This document shows, piece after piece, positions 1-11,687 of a DNA stretch of 64,000 nt (position 1 is its first letter; each line of letters opens with the position of its first letter). The stretch is taken from NCBI RefSeq assembly GCF_015706575.1, contig NW_024037073.1, forward strand, positions 25,340,622-25,404,621. Reading direction: 5' to 3'. The notes under the pieces are model-generated. The model saw only the letters and a program-made list of their open reading frames with translations. It was not told the DNA's origin and did no database searches. The translations under genes were made by a program, and so were the position numbers. The DNA is from Patiria miniata. Lineage: Eukaryota; Echinodermata; Asteroidea; Valvatida; Asterinidae.

Positions 1-1287
1 TTGAACTCACAACCTTCAGATTAAGAGTCAGCAGTCCATACCATTGGACTAAGCATAATTTCACACTTTTTTGTGGTTACGAAATTAACTATGAAATTTA
101 ATTTACCCAAAAAGACATAAAATTTAAAATCTAAAATTTCCACCCTGGATTTGAACCGACAACCTTCAGATTTCAGTCAGTAGTCCATACCATTGGACTA
201 AGTGTAATTTCACATTTTTAAATGTTACGAAATTAACTATGAAGTTTCAATTTACCCAAAAATAAATAAAATCTAAAATCTAAAATTTCCAACCTGGATT
301 TGAACCCGCAACCTTCAGATTTAGAGTCAGCAGTCCATACCATTGGACTAAGCATAATTTCACACCTTTTAGTGGTTACGAATTAACTATGAAGTTTAAA
401 TTTACCAAAAAGACATAAAATTTTAAAATCTAAAATTCCACCCTGGATTTGAACCCACAACCTTCAGATTTCGAGTCAGTAGTCCATACCATTGGACTAA
501 GTGTAATTTCACAATTTTTTAAAGTTACGAAATTAACTATAATGATTTAATTTACCCAAAAAAGTAATAAATTTTAAAATCTAAAATTCCCACCCTGGAA
601 TTGAACCCACAACCTTCAGATTTCAAGTCAGCAGTCCCATACCATTGGACTAAGCATAATTTCACACTTTTTAGTGGTTACGAAATTAACTATGAAGTTA
701 AATTTACCCAAAAGACATAAAATTTCAAAAACCCAAACTCCCACCCCTGGATTTGAACCCACAACCTTCAGATTTCAAGTCAGCCGTCCGTACCATTGGA
801 CTAAGCATAATTTCACACTTTTTAGTGGTTACAAAATTAACTATCAAGTTTAAAATTTACCCCAAAAGAAATAAATTTTAAAATCTAAAATTCCCCCCCT
901 GGAATTGAACCCGCAACCTTCAGATTTCGAGTCGGTAGTCCATACCATTGGACTAAGCTAATTTCATACTTTTTAAAGGTTACGAAATTAACTATAATGT
1001 TTTAATTCTCCAAAAAGAAATAAATTTTTAAAATCTAAAATTCCCACCCTGGAATTGAACCCACAACCTTCAGATTTTGAGTCAGCCGTCCGTACCATTG
1101 GACTAAGTGTAACTTCACAATTTTAAATGTTACGATATTAACTATGAAGTTTCAATTTACCCAAAAATAAATAAAATCTAAAATCTAAAATTTCCAACCT
1201 GGATTTGAACCTGCAACCTTCAGATTTAGAGTCAGTAGTCCATACCATTGGACTAAGCATAATTTCACACTTTTTTGTGGTTACGAA
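1..1287 (-). repeat. tRNA-like satellite array, reverse-oriented arm (~9 monomers)
   Basis: Tandem monomers of about 150 bp, read on the minus strand. Each contains a TAGTCCAATGG box (Pol III A-box-like), a D-arm-like GTCC...GGAC pair, a short anticodon-loop-like stretch and a GGTTCAAATCC box (matches the tRNA B-box consensus), followed by T-runs. On the plus strand the unit is recognised by the repeated words ttgaacccacaacc and accattggacta. Units recur near 3, 151, 300, 450, 601, 746, 907, 1058 and 1207. Acceptor-stem pairing is not kept, so these are tRNA-like rather than functional tRNA genes. The short open frames across them are by-products of the repeat. Confidence 0.9.
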
Positions 1288-1787
1288 NNNNNNNNNNNNN
1301 NNNNNNNNNNNNNNNNNNNNNNNNNNNNNNNNNNNNNNNNNNNNNNNNNNNNNNNNNNNNNNNNNNNNNNNNNNNNNNNNNNNNNNNNNNNNNNNNNNNN
1401 NNNNNNNNNNNNNNNNNNNNNNNNNNNNNNNNNNNNNNNNNNNNNNNNNNNNNNNNNNNNNNNNNNNNNNNNNNNNNNNNNNNNNNNNNNNNNNNNNNNN
1501 NNNNNNNNNNNNNNNNNNNNNNNNNNNNNNNNNNNNNNNNNNNNNNNNNNNNNNNNNNNNNNNNNNNNNNNNNNNNNNNNNNNNNNNNNNNNNNNNNNNN
1601 NNNNNNNNNNNNNNNNNNNNNNNNNNNNNNNNNNNNNNNNNNNNNNNNNNNNNNNNNNNNNNNNNNNNNNNNNNNNNNNNNNNNNNNNNNNNNNNNNNNN
1701 NNNNNNNNNNNNNNNNNNNNNNNNNNNNNNNNNNNNNNNNNNNNNNNNNNNNNNNNNNNNNNNNNNNNNNNNNNNNNNNNNNNNNNN
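1288..1787. other. assembly gap of 500 N
   Basis: Exactly 500 consecutive N. The round number suggests a default scaffold gap of unknown true length. The tRNA-like array lies on both sides but in opposite orientation, so the join may be wrong or may hide an inversion point. Confidence 0.99.
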
Positions 1788-4700
1788 GGTAAATTGAAAC
1801 TTCATAGTTGATTTCGTAACATTTAAAAATTGTGAAATTACACTTAGTCCAATGATATGGACTACTGACTCGTAATCTGAAGGTTGTAGGTTCAATTCCA
1901 GGGTGGAAATTTTAGATTTTCAAATTTTATTACTTTTTTGGGTAAATTAAAACAATATAGTTAATTTCGTAACCTTTAAAAAGTGTGAAATTACACTTAG
2001 TCCAATGGTATGGACTACTGACTCGAAATCTGAAGGTTGTGGGTTCAATTCCAGGGTGGGAATTTTAGATTTTAAAATTTTATTACTTTTTTGGGTAAAT
2101 TAAACATGATAGTTAATTTCGTAACCTTTAAAAAAGTGTGAAATTAGGCTTAGTCCAATGGTATGGACTACTGACTCTAAATCTGAAGGTTGCGGGTTCA
2201 ATTCCAGGGGGGAATTTTAGATTTTAAAATTTAGTTCTTTTTGGGTAAATTTAAACTTGATAGTTAATTTTGTAACCACTAAATGTGTGAAATTATGCTT
2301 AGTCCAATGGTACGGATGCTGACTTGAAATCTGAAGGTTGTGGGTTCAAATCCAGGGTGGGAGTTTTGGTTTTTGAAATTTTATGTCTTTTGGGGTAAAT
2401 TTAACTTCATAGTTAATTTCGTAACCACTAAAAAGTGTGAAATTATGCTTAGTCCAATGGTATGGACTGCTGACTTGAAATCTGAAGGTTGTGGGTTCAA
2501 TTCCAGGGTGGGAATTTTAGATTTTAAAATTTTATTACTTTTTGGGTAAATTTAAATTTTATAGTTAATTTCGTAACCACAAAAAGTGTGAAATTATGCT
2601 TAGTCCAATGGTATGGACTGCTGACTCTAAATCTGAAGGTTGCGGGTTCAAATCCAGGTTGGAAATTTTAGATTTTATTCATTTTTGGGTAAATTGAAAC
2701 TTCATAGTTAATTTCGTAACATTTAAAAATTGTGAAATTACACTTAGTCCAATGATATGGACTACTGACTCGAAATCTGAAGGTTGTGGGTTCAATTCCA
2801 GGGTGGAAATTTTAGATTTTCAACTTTTATTACTTTTTTGGGTAAATTAAAACAATATAGTTAATTTCGTAACCTTTAAAAATTGTGAAATTACCCTTAG
2901 TCCAATGGTATGGACTACTGACTTGAAATCTGAAGGTTGTGGGTTCAATTCCAGGGTGGGAATTTTAGATTTTAAAATTTTATTACTTTTTGGGTAAATT
3001 AAAACATGATAGTTAATTTCGTAACCTTTAAAAAGTGTGAAATTAGGCTTAGTCCAATGGTATGGACTACTGACTCTAAATCTGAAGGTTGTCGGTTCAA
3101 ATCCAGGGTGGAAATTTTAGATTTAAAAATTTTATGTCTTTTTGGGTAAATTTAATTTTATAGTTAATTTCGTAACCACAAAAAGTGTGAAATTATGCTT
3201 AGTCCAATGGTATGGACTGCTGACTCTAAATCTGAAGGTTGCGAGTTCAAATCCAGGTTGGAAATTTTAGATTTTATTTATTTTTTGGGTAAATTGAAAC
3301 TTCATAGTTAATTTCGTAACATTTAAAAATTGTGAAATTACACTTAGTCCAATGGTATGGACTACTGACTTGAAATCTGAAGGTTGTGGGTTCAATTCCA
3401 GGGTGGAAATTTTAGATTTTAAAATTTTATTACTTTTTTGGGTAAATTAAAACATTATAGTTAATTTCGTAACCTTTAAAATTGTGAAATTACACTTAGT
3501 CCAATGGTATGGATTACTGACTCGAAATCTGAATGTTGTGGGTTCAATTCCAGGCTGGGAATTTTAGATTTTAAAATTTTATTACTTTTTGGGTAAATTA
3601 AAACATTATAGTTAATTTCGTAACCTTTAAAAGTGTGAAATTATGCTTAGTCCAATGGTATGGACTACTGACTCGAAATCTGAAGGTTGCGGGTTCAAAT
3701 CCAGGGGGGGGAATTTTAGATTTTAAAATTTAGTTCTTTTTGGGTAAATTTAAACTTGATAGTTAATTTGTAACCACTTAAAGTGTGAAATTATGCTTAG
3801 TCCAATGGTATGGACGGCTGACTTGAAATCTGAAGGTTGTGGGTTCAAATCCAGGGTGGAGTTTTGGTTTTTAAATTTTATGTCTTTTGGGGTAAATTTA
3901 ACTTCATAGTTAATTTCGTAACCACTAAAAAGAGTGAAATTATGCTTAGTCCAATGGTATGGACTGCTGACTTGAAATCTGAAGGTTGTGGGTTCAATTC
4001 CAGGGTGGGAATTTTAGATTTTAAAATTTTATTATTTTTTGGGTAAATTGAAACAATATAGTTTATTTCGTAACCGCTAAAAAGTGTGAAATTATGCTTA
4101 GTCCAATGGTATGGACTACTGACTCTAAATCTGAAGGTTGTGGGTTCAAATCCAGGGTGGAAATTTTTAGATTTTAAAATTTTATGTCTTTTTGGGTAAA
4201 TTTAAACTTCATAGTTAATTTCGTAACCACTAAAAAGTGTGAAATTATGCTTAGTCCAATGGTATGGACTGCCGACTCTAAATCTGAAGGTTGCGGGTTC
4301 AAATCCAGGTTGGAAATTTTAGATTTTAGATTTTATATATTTTTGGGTAAATTGAAACTTCATAGTTAATTTCGTAACATTTAAAATTGTGAAATTACAC
4401 TTAGTCCAATGGGATGGACTTCTGACTCAAAATCTGAAGGTTGTGGGTTCAATTCCAGGGTCGGAATTTTTAGATTTTAAAATTTTGTTACTTTTTGGGT
4501 AAATTAAAACATTATAGTTAATTTCGTAACCCTTTACAAGTGTGAAATTAGGCTTAGTCCAATGGTATGGACTATCGACTCAAAATCTGAAGGTTGCGGG
4601 TTCAATTCCAGGGGGAATTTTAGATTTTAAAATTTATTTCTTTTTGGGTAAATTTAAACATTATAGTTAATTTCGTAACCACTAAAAAGTGTGAAATTAT

Positions 4701-7700
4701 GCTAAGTCCAATGGTATGGACTACTGACTCTAAATCTGAAGGTTGTGGGTTCAAATCCAGGGTGGGAATTTTAGATTTTAAATTTTATGTCTTTTTGGGT
4801 AATTTAAATTTCATAGTTAATTTCGTAACCACAAAAAGTGTGAAATTTTTCTTAGTCCAATGGTATGGACTGCTGACTCTAAATCTGAAGGTTGCGGGTT
4901 CAAATCCAGGTTGGAAATTTTAGATTTATTTATTTTTGGGTAAATTGAAACTTCATAGTTAATTTCGTAACATTTAAAAATTGTGAAATTACACTTAGTC
5001 CAATGATATGGACTACTGACTCGAAATCTGAAGGTTGTGGGTTCAATCCAGGGTGGGAATTTTAGATTTTCAAATTTTATTACTTTTTTGGGTAAATTAA
5101 AACATATAGTTAATTTCGTAACCTTTAAAAATTGTGAAATTACACTTAGTCCAATGGTATGGACTACTGACTCGAAATCTGAAGGTTGTGGGTTCAATTC
5201 CAGGGTGGAATTTTAGATTTTAAAATTTTATTACTTTTTTGGGTAAATTAAAACATGATAGTTAATTTCGTAACCTTTAAAAAAGTGTGAAATTAGGCTT
5301 AGTCCAATGGTATGGACTACTGACTCTAAATCTGAAGGTTGCGGGTTCAATTCCAGGGGGGGAATTTTAGATTTTAAAATTTTAGTTCTTTTTGGGTAAA
5401 TTTAAACTTGATAGTTAATTTTGTAACCACTAAAATGTGTGAAATTATGCTTAGTCCAATGGTATGGACGGCTGACTTGAATCTGAAGGTTGTGGGTTCA
5501 AATCCAGGGTGGGAGTTTTAGTTTTTGAAATTTTATGTCTTTTGGGGTAAATTTAACTTCATAGTTAATTTCGTAACCACTAAAAAGTGTGAAATTATGC
5601 TTAGTCCAATGGTATGGACTGCTGACTTGAAATCTGAAGGTTGTGGGTTCAATTCCAGGGTGGGAATTTTAGATTTTAAAATTTTATTACTTTTTGGGGT
5701 AAATTAAACATTATAGTTAATTTTGTAACCTTTAAAATTGTGAAATTACACTTAGTCCAATGGTATGGACTACTGACTCTAAATCTGAAGGTTGTCGGTT
5801 CAAATCCAGGGTGGAATTTTGGATTTAAAAATTTTATGTCTTTTTGGGTAAATTAAATTTTATAGTTAATTTCGTAACCACTAAAAAGTGTGAAATTATG
5901 CTTAGTCCAATGGTATGGACTGCTGACTTGAAATCTGAAGGTTGTGGGTTCAATTCCAGGGTGGGAATTTTAGATTTTAAAATTTTATTACTTTTTGGGG
6001 TAAATTAAAACATTATAATTAATTTTGTTACCTTTAAAAATTGTGAAATTACACTTAGTCCAATGGTATGGACTGCTGACTCTAAATCTGAAGGTTGCGA
6101 GTTCAAATCCAGGTTGGAAATTTTAGATTTTATTTATTTTTGGGTAAATTGAAACTTCATAGTTAATTTCGTAACATTTAAAAATTGTGAAATTACACTT
6201 AGTCCAATGGTATGGACTACTGACTTGAAATCTGAAGGTTGTGGGTTCAATTCCAGGGTGGAAATTTTAGATTTTAAAATTTTATTACTTTTTTGGGTAA
6301 ATTAAAACATTATAGTTAATTTCGTTACCTTTAAAAATTGTGAAATTACACTTAGTCCAATGGTATGGATTACTGACTCGAAATCTGAAGGTTGTGGGTT
6401 CAATTCCAGGCTGGGAATTTTAGATTTTAAATTTTATTACTTTTTTGGGTAAATTAAAACATTATAGTTAATTTCGTAACCTTTAAAAAGTGTGAAATTA
6501 GGCTTAGTCCAATGGTATGGACTACTGACTCGAAATCTGAAGGTTGAGGGTTCAATTCCAGGGGGGGGGGAATTTTAGATTTTAAAATTTAGTTCTTTTG
6601 GGTAAATTTAAACTTGATAGTTAATTTTGTAACCACTAAAAAGTGTGAAATTATGCTTAGTCCAATGGTACGGACGGCTGACTTGAAATCTGAAGGTTGT
6701 GGGTTCAAATCCAGGGGTGGAGTTTTGGTTTTTGAAATTTTATGTCTTTTGGGGTAAATTTAACTTCATAGTTAATTTCGTAACCACTAAAAAGAGTGAA
6801 ATTATGCTTAGTCCAATGGTATGGACTGCTGACTTGAAATCTGAAGGTTGTGGGTTCAATTCCAGGGTGGGAATTTTAGATTTTAAAATTTTATTATTTT
6901 TTGGGTAAATTGAAACAATATAGTTTATTTCGTAACCGCTAAAAAGTGTGAAATTATGCTTAGTCCAATGGTATGGACTACTGACTCTAAATCTGAAGGT
7001 TGTGGGTTCAAATCCAGGGTGGAAATTTTAGATTTTAAAATTTTATGTCTTTTTGGGTAAATTTAAACTTCATAGTTAATTTCGTAACCACTAAAAAGTG
7101 TGAAATTATGCGTAGTCCAATGGTATGGACTGCCGACTCTAAAACTGAAGGTTGCGGGTTCAAATCCAGGTTGGAAATTTTAGATTTTAGATTTTATATA
7201 TTTTTGGGTAAATTGAAACTTCATAGTTAATTTCGTAACATTTAAAAATCGTGAAATTACACTTAGTCCAATGGGATGGACTTCTGACTCAAAATCTGAA
7301 GGTTGTGGGTTCAATTCCAGGGTGGGAATTTTAGATTTTAAAATTTTGTTACTTTTTTGGTAAATTAAAACATTATAGTTAATTTCGTAACCCTTTACAT
7401 GTGTGAAATTAGGCTTAGTCCAATGGTATGGACTATCGACTCGAAATCTGAAGGTTGCGGGTTCAATTCCAGGGGGGGAATTTTAGATTTTAAAATTTAT
7501 TTCTTTTTGGGTAAATTTAAACATTATAGTTAATTTCGTAACCACTAAAAAGTGTGAAATTATGCTAAGTCCAATGGTATGGACTACTGACTCTAAATCT
7601 GAAGGTTGTGGGTTCAAATCCAGGGTGGGAATTTTAGATTTTAAAATTTTATTACTTTTTGGGTAAATTAAAACATTATAGTTAATTTCGTAACCTTTAA

Positions 7701-8720
7701 CAAGTGTGAAATTATGCTTAGTCCAATGGTATGGACTACCGACTCAAAATCTGAAGGTTGCGGGTTCAATTCCAGGGGGGGCATTTTAGATTTTAAAATT
7801 TTATTTCTTTTTGGGTAAATTTAAACTTGATAGTTAATTTCGTAACCACTTAAAAGTGTGAAATTATGCTAAGTCCAATGGTATGGATTGCTGACTTCGA
7901 AATCTGAAGGTTGTGGGTTCAAATCCAGGGTGGGAATTTTAGATTTTAAAATTTTATTACTTTTTGGGTAAATTAAAACATTATAGTTAATTTCGTAACC
8001 TTTAAAAAGTGTAAAATTATGCTTAGTCCAATGGTACGGACTGCTGACTCAAAATCTGAAGGTTGTGGGTTGAAATCCAGGGTGGAAATTTTAGATTTTC
8101 AAATTTTATTACTTTTTGGGTAAATTAAAACTTCATAGTTAATTTCGTAACCTGTAAAAAGTGTGAAATTATGCTAAGTCCAATGGTATGGACTGCTGAC
8201 TCGAAATCTGAAGGTTGTGGGTTCAAATCTAGGAAGGGAATTAAAGATTTTAAAATTTTATTTCTTTTTGGGTAAATTGAAACTTTATAGTTAATTTTTT
8301 AACCAATAAAAACAGTGGAATTATGCTAAGTACAATGGTACGGACTGCTGACTTTAAATTTTAAGGTTGTGGGTTCAAATCCAGGGTGGGAATTTTAGAT
8401 TTTAAAATTTTATTTCTTTTGGGTAAATTGAAACTTGATAGTTAATTCCGTAACCACTAAAAAGCATGAAATTATGCTTAGTGCAGTGGTTCAGACTGCT
8501 GACTCTAAATCAAAAGGTTGCAGGTTCATTCCCACGCTGGGAATTTTAGATTTCAAAATTTTACTACTTTTTAGGTCAATTGAAACTCTACAGTTAATTT
8601 TGTAACCACAAAATAGTGTGAAGTTGTGCTTAATCAAGTAATACGGACTGATGACCCTAAATCTGAACTTCTGAAGGTTGCTGGTTCAAGTCGCACAGTT
8701 GGAGTTTTAGATTTTAAAAT
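1788..8720 (+). repeat. tRNA-like satellite array, forward arm (~46 monomers)
   Basis: About 46 head-to-tail monomers of ~145-155 bp. Each has an A-box-like TAGTCCAATGG, a perfect 4-bp D-stem (GTCC/GGAC), a loop of the form CTNNAAA and a B-box GGTTCAAATCC or GGTTCAATTCC, then an A+T spacer containing TTTT. The loop varies between monomers (CTCTAAA, CTTGAAA, CTCGAAA, CTCAAAA), which would read as different anticodons. Higher-order blocks are visible: roughly 3.84-4.65 kb recurs at 6.70-7.52 kb (offset about 2862 bp), and roughly 1.85-2.54 kb recurs at 5.0-5.7 kb (offset about 3156 bp). Monomers decay progressively from 8280 to 8720, as expected at an array edge. No protein-coding gene is credible here. 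Confidence 0.92.
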
Positions 8721-8983
8721 TTTATTAATTTTGAGGTCAATTGAAATTTATATTTTTTTCAAGTTTGAAACCAGTCCACACTTCTAGTCTAGCAAAAGCC
8801 AAAAAGTAAAAAAGCAAATACTTTTAGCTTGAAGCAAATAGTGAAAGCATTTGCTCTCATTTTTATTCATGCAAATAAAAGTTATGCTTAAAAATATGTA
8901 GTAAAAAAAAAAGCAAATGCTAATTTTTATACATACGACCAAATGTTTCAATGTTAATCATAATTGCATCGTTTATGTTTCAG

Positions 8984-9105
8984 TCATAGATTTGAGGACC
9001 TACATGGATCTGTTTGGGCCTACAACGACGCCCATTCACTGAGCGGATTCGGGATTGCCCATCGAGAACTCGAAAAGATAGGAGAGACCAAGGCCAGTTG
9101 CTTTG
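8984..9105 (+). CDS. possible orphan exon, unrecognised
   Basis: A 122-nt open segment is preceded by a pyrimidine-rich acceptor (ttatgtttcag) and followed by a GTAAAA donor-like site. In one frame it reads as a well-mixed peptide containing FEDLHGSVWAYNDAHSL and ending near KASCFG. It sits between the edge of the tRNA-like satellite and a SINE piece. No partner exon was found, and no family is recognised. It could be a true exon of a gene lost in the gap or array, or a chance open frame. Confidence 0.25.
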
Positions 9106-9114
9106 GTAAAATTT

Positions 9115-9235
9115 TTCATTCAGGTAAGACAAACTTCCATGAAGACTCAACTCATTAGTTCAAGTCCCCCCCCCCCCCCAACTAAGCCCTAAGACAACAC
9201 TGAGTGTACACTGTTTACAAAATATGTCCGGTTTT
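9115..9235 (+). mobile_element. tRNA-derived SINE fragment
   Basis: The segment carries a B-box-like agttcaagtccc, a C-run and then the shared SINE tail words gacaacactgagtgtacac and tgtttac. The same order occurs at about 49.65-49.76 kb. The upstream words caggtaagacaaac recur near 49287. It is a degraded copy. Confidence 0.55.
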
Positions 9236-9322
9236 ATTTAGTTAAGTGGCTTTCAGGCTGTTAGTTCTCCCACATTTTAATGGTGGTCCCTCATTTGGCA
9301 TGCTGTTGGAAAGAACCAATTT

Positions 9323-11687
9323 TCAACTTTTGTTCTTGTGAAAATCCTGTTGCGTGACATCACAGCCTGTGTTGTGATGTGAATGAGTTCTACCTGATTG
9401 ATAAACGTGACCCGACTCAGAGGTGGCATGTCTTGGTGACAGTCCCTCGCTTGTCAGTTGGTACAGAATGTCATTTGGTGACAAGTGAACGTCCTTATCC
9501 AAAGTCAAGGAGTCATGTCCCACAGTATCTCCGGGGTTATCCACGATGTTGCCGAGCGGCTCCGAATCCTCCTCAGACGTTATCGTCATGACGACTGTCT
9601 GCTCCATGTTCCCAAGGGTGCCCTCCGAGGACGACATCATGGACATGTGTGAGATGTCCTGTGATTGGTCAGCCAGGTCTGGTACCAAGACTGTAGATTC
9701 AGCTGCAGATTCCTCGGGGGCTGATTTGGATAATGCGCAGGCCTGAGTGTACAGCCGTAGCTGTGCTAGATGGTGGTGCAGCAGCTGGGTGTGCTGCTCA
9801 GATATGTGTTGCAGTAACTCTTGCAAAATGGACTGGTTCTCGCTGTCGTTGGTTAGATGTTTCAAACTGGACCTGTGAATCATGGACAGCTGCTGCTTGA
9901 GTGACGTGTTTGTGTTGGACAAATACTCAACCTGGAGGGCAAGACGGATGGGCAGAGAAATTATTTGTTTACAGATGGAATTTTAATAGACCAATCCATT
10001 AGGCTCTGCCCCATGATGTGTAACCAATCACAACCATGACAATGCACCCCAAAGTCTGACATTTATGCACTTTATGATGTGTGCAGTTGGAGCATGAATG
10101 CTTAAGAAAGCACATGTGTTGTTGCCCAGTTATTTAGTGCAACTAGAGTATGAGTGAAACCACGAATCCTCTACACAAGGATAAACTACACATCTGAGCT
10201 TGTGTACAAAATGTGTGCAACGGTTTGTCTGCATTTATCATAAGCAGCGTCAGCGCATAGAACAACGTAGAACGTGTAGAAAATGTAGAGCAATGACAAC
10301 AGTGCACACCATGATCGCCCACAGCCATGACAGCTGGCATCCTAACAGAAATCTGACCACTGAAAGAACGCAGTCGCATTAGTGTGCCTGCATTAGTTCT
10401 GATCAAGGTATGTCCCCCCTCCCACTTTTGAGAAGCGATTGACGTCCTTGGTACCTGTTGCATGCAGGGAACAAGATCCAAACTCATTCTTAGACCAAGA
10501 CCAGATGGAATGCCCACTCACCTTTGTACGAAGCCTTTCTATAGTGCCTTTCATCCTGTGCTCTGTCTGGGCCAACGTGGTCTGCTCCTCCTCAAGAGTC
10601 TTCTCCAGACTTTCCTTCTCCTGCAGCAGCAGCGACAAGTTGTGCTCTGTGTAGCAAGTCTCGTCCTCCAAATCCTCTTGGCTTCCTACGTCTGGTATTT
10701 CAATAAGGACAACTGTTTACGAGAGGGAAAGGTTAAGCAATTATCCTGGATAATGATTCCTGTAATAATGAAAGTCGGTCATCAAAAGGTCACTCCAGGT
10801 GTGGGCTACACAAAGAGGGGAAATGATGGGAGGAGTTTATGGAGTAGAAAGGTCGACATATATGTTGCGCTTGAATGGGACAGATGATATGTAGCGGTAA
10901 AAACAGGATACAGGCAAGAAAGTCCCCAATGATGCAGTGTGTCAAGAACATGTAATTCCTTGTAACTGGGTGCAAGCAATCACTCACTTTTTCAAACCTT
11001 ATTCCTAACAAATTCCAATATTTAATTAACTGTTGAAGTCAGCTTTCAAAATGTATTGCCACCCTGACTTATTATATTTTTTTTTTGCTTAAAACCTTCG
11101 AGTCTTCCAAAATTCAATCAACTTAAAATAACACCAGTGGCACACTCTTTGCACCTTTAAATTCCAATTTGTAAAATCCACTGGCAATATTGGCTCTCAC
11201 CCACCCCAACCCCCTTAAAAAAATGCTGAATTTTTGGTGGTTGTTTTATTTATTTTTTAAACAAGTGCAGGAGTGAAGACAACTATATTAAACATGCTGT
11301 TGTCTACCCATTCCCTTCTTTCATATGAATTCACGATATATCAATTGAAAACAAAGTTGGGGGGGGGGGGGGATGGGTTGGGGGGGGATGGGTTGGGGGG
11401 GGGGGGGGGGGGGAGAGTGCTTCCTTGTATCAAATGCCTCCCCCTTGGCTTTTTGGTCAGCTTCTTCTAATTATCCTTCACTGCTGGTGGCATTATCCAC
11501 CTTAACCTCTGGGTAGATGCTGAAGGATTCTTGGAGGGTCAGGGTTAATATTCTTACCATCTTACCTTCCCCATTGGCAGTGCTCTGGCTCGGATCATTG
11601 ATGCAGGCATACTGGTACTCGATTTGCGGCTGCTGCCCGTCAGTCTGCTCATAGCCCCGGGGATGATGTGTCCGTCTCCGATGGCTG
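9323..11687 (-). CDS. C-terminal exons of a zinc-finger/coiled-coil gene
   Basis: Three minus-strand exons are supported by splice sites. Exon 11687-11566 ends in a GTAAG donor. Exon 10685-10522 follows a TAG acceptor and ends AAAG|GTGAG. Terminal exon 9931-9323 follows a CCAG acceptor. Phases agree between them (the first ends with one extra base; the second ends in phase 0). The middle exon is a strong coiled coil (LSLLLQEKESLEKTLEEEQ and on), which continues into VEYLSNTNTSLKQQL of the last exon. The rest is Ser/Glu-rich with a His/Gln-rich stretch (QLLHHHLAQL). The end is a normal stop at 9323. Together with upstream C2H2 exons this suggests a nuclear DNA-binding protein with a dimerising tail. 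I do not recognise the family. Overlapping plus-strand frames are shadows. Confidence 0.6.

Noticed and set aside
1205-1895. Long open frames across the N gap
   Set aside because: They consist of N translated as X and of satellite sequence.
2340-7230. Recurring ~60-70-codon frames (VWTADLKSEGCGF-type)
   Set aside because: They repeat with the ~150-bp satellite monomer and cover the Pol III boxes; no coding signature.
1788-8720. Functional tRNA gene cluster
   Set aside because: The acceptor stem does not pair and T-stem pairing is poor in the monomers examined; only A/B boxes and the D-stem are kept.
1-8720. CRISPR-like array
   Set aside because: The ~150-bp monomers have no short repeat/unique spacer structure, and this is animal DNA.
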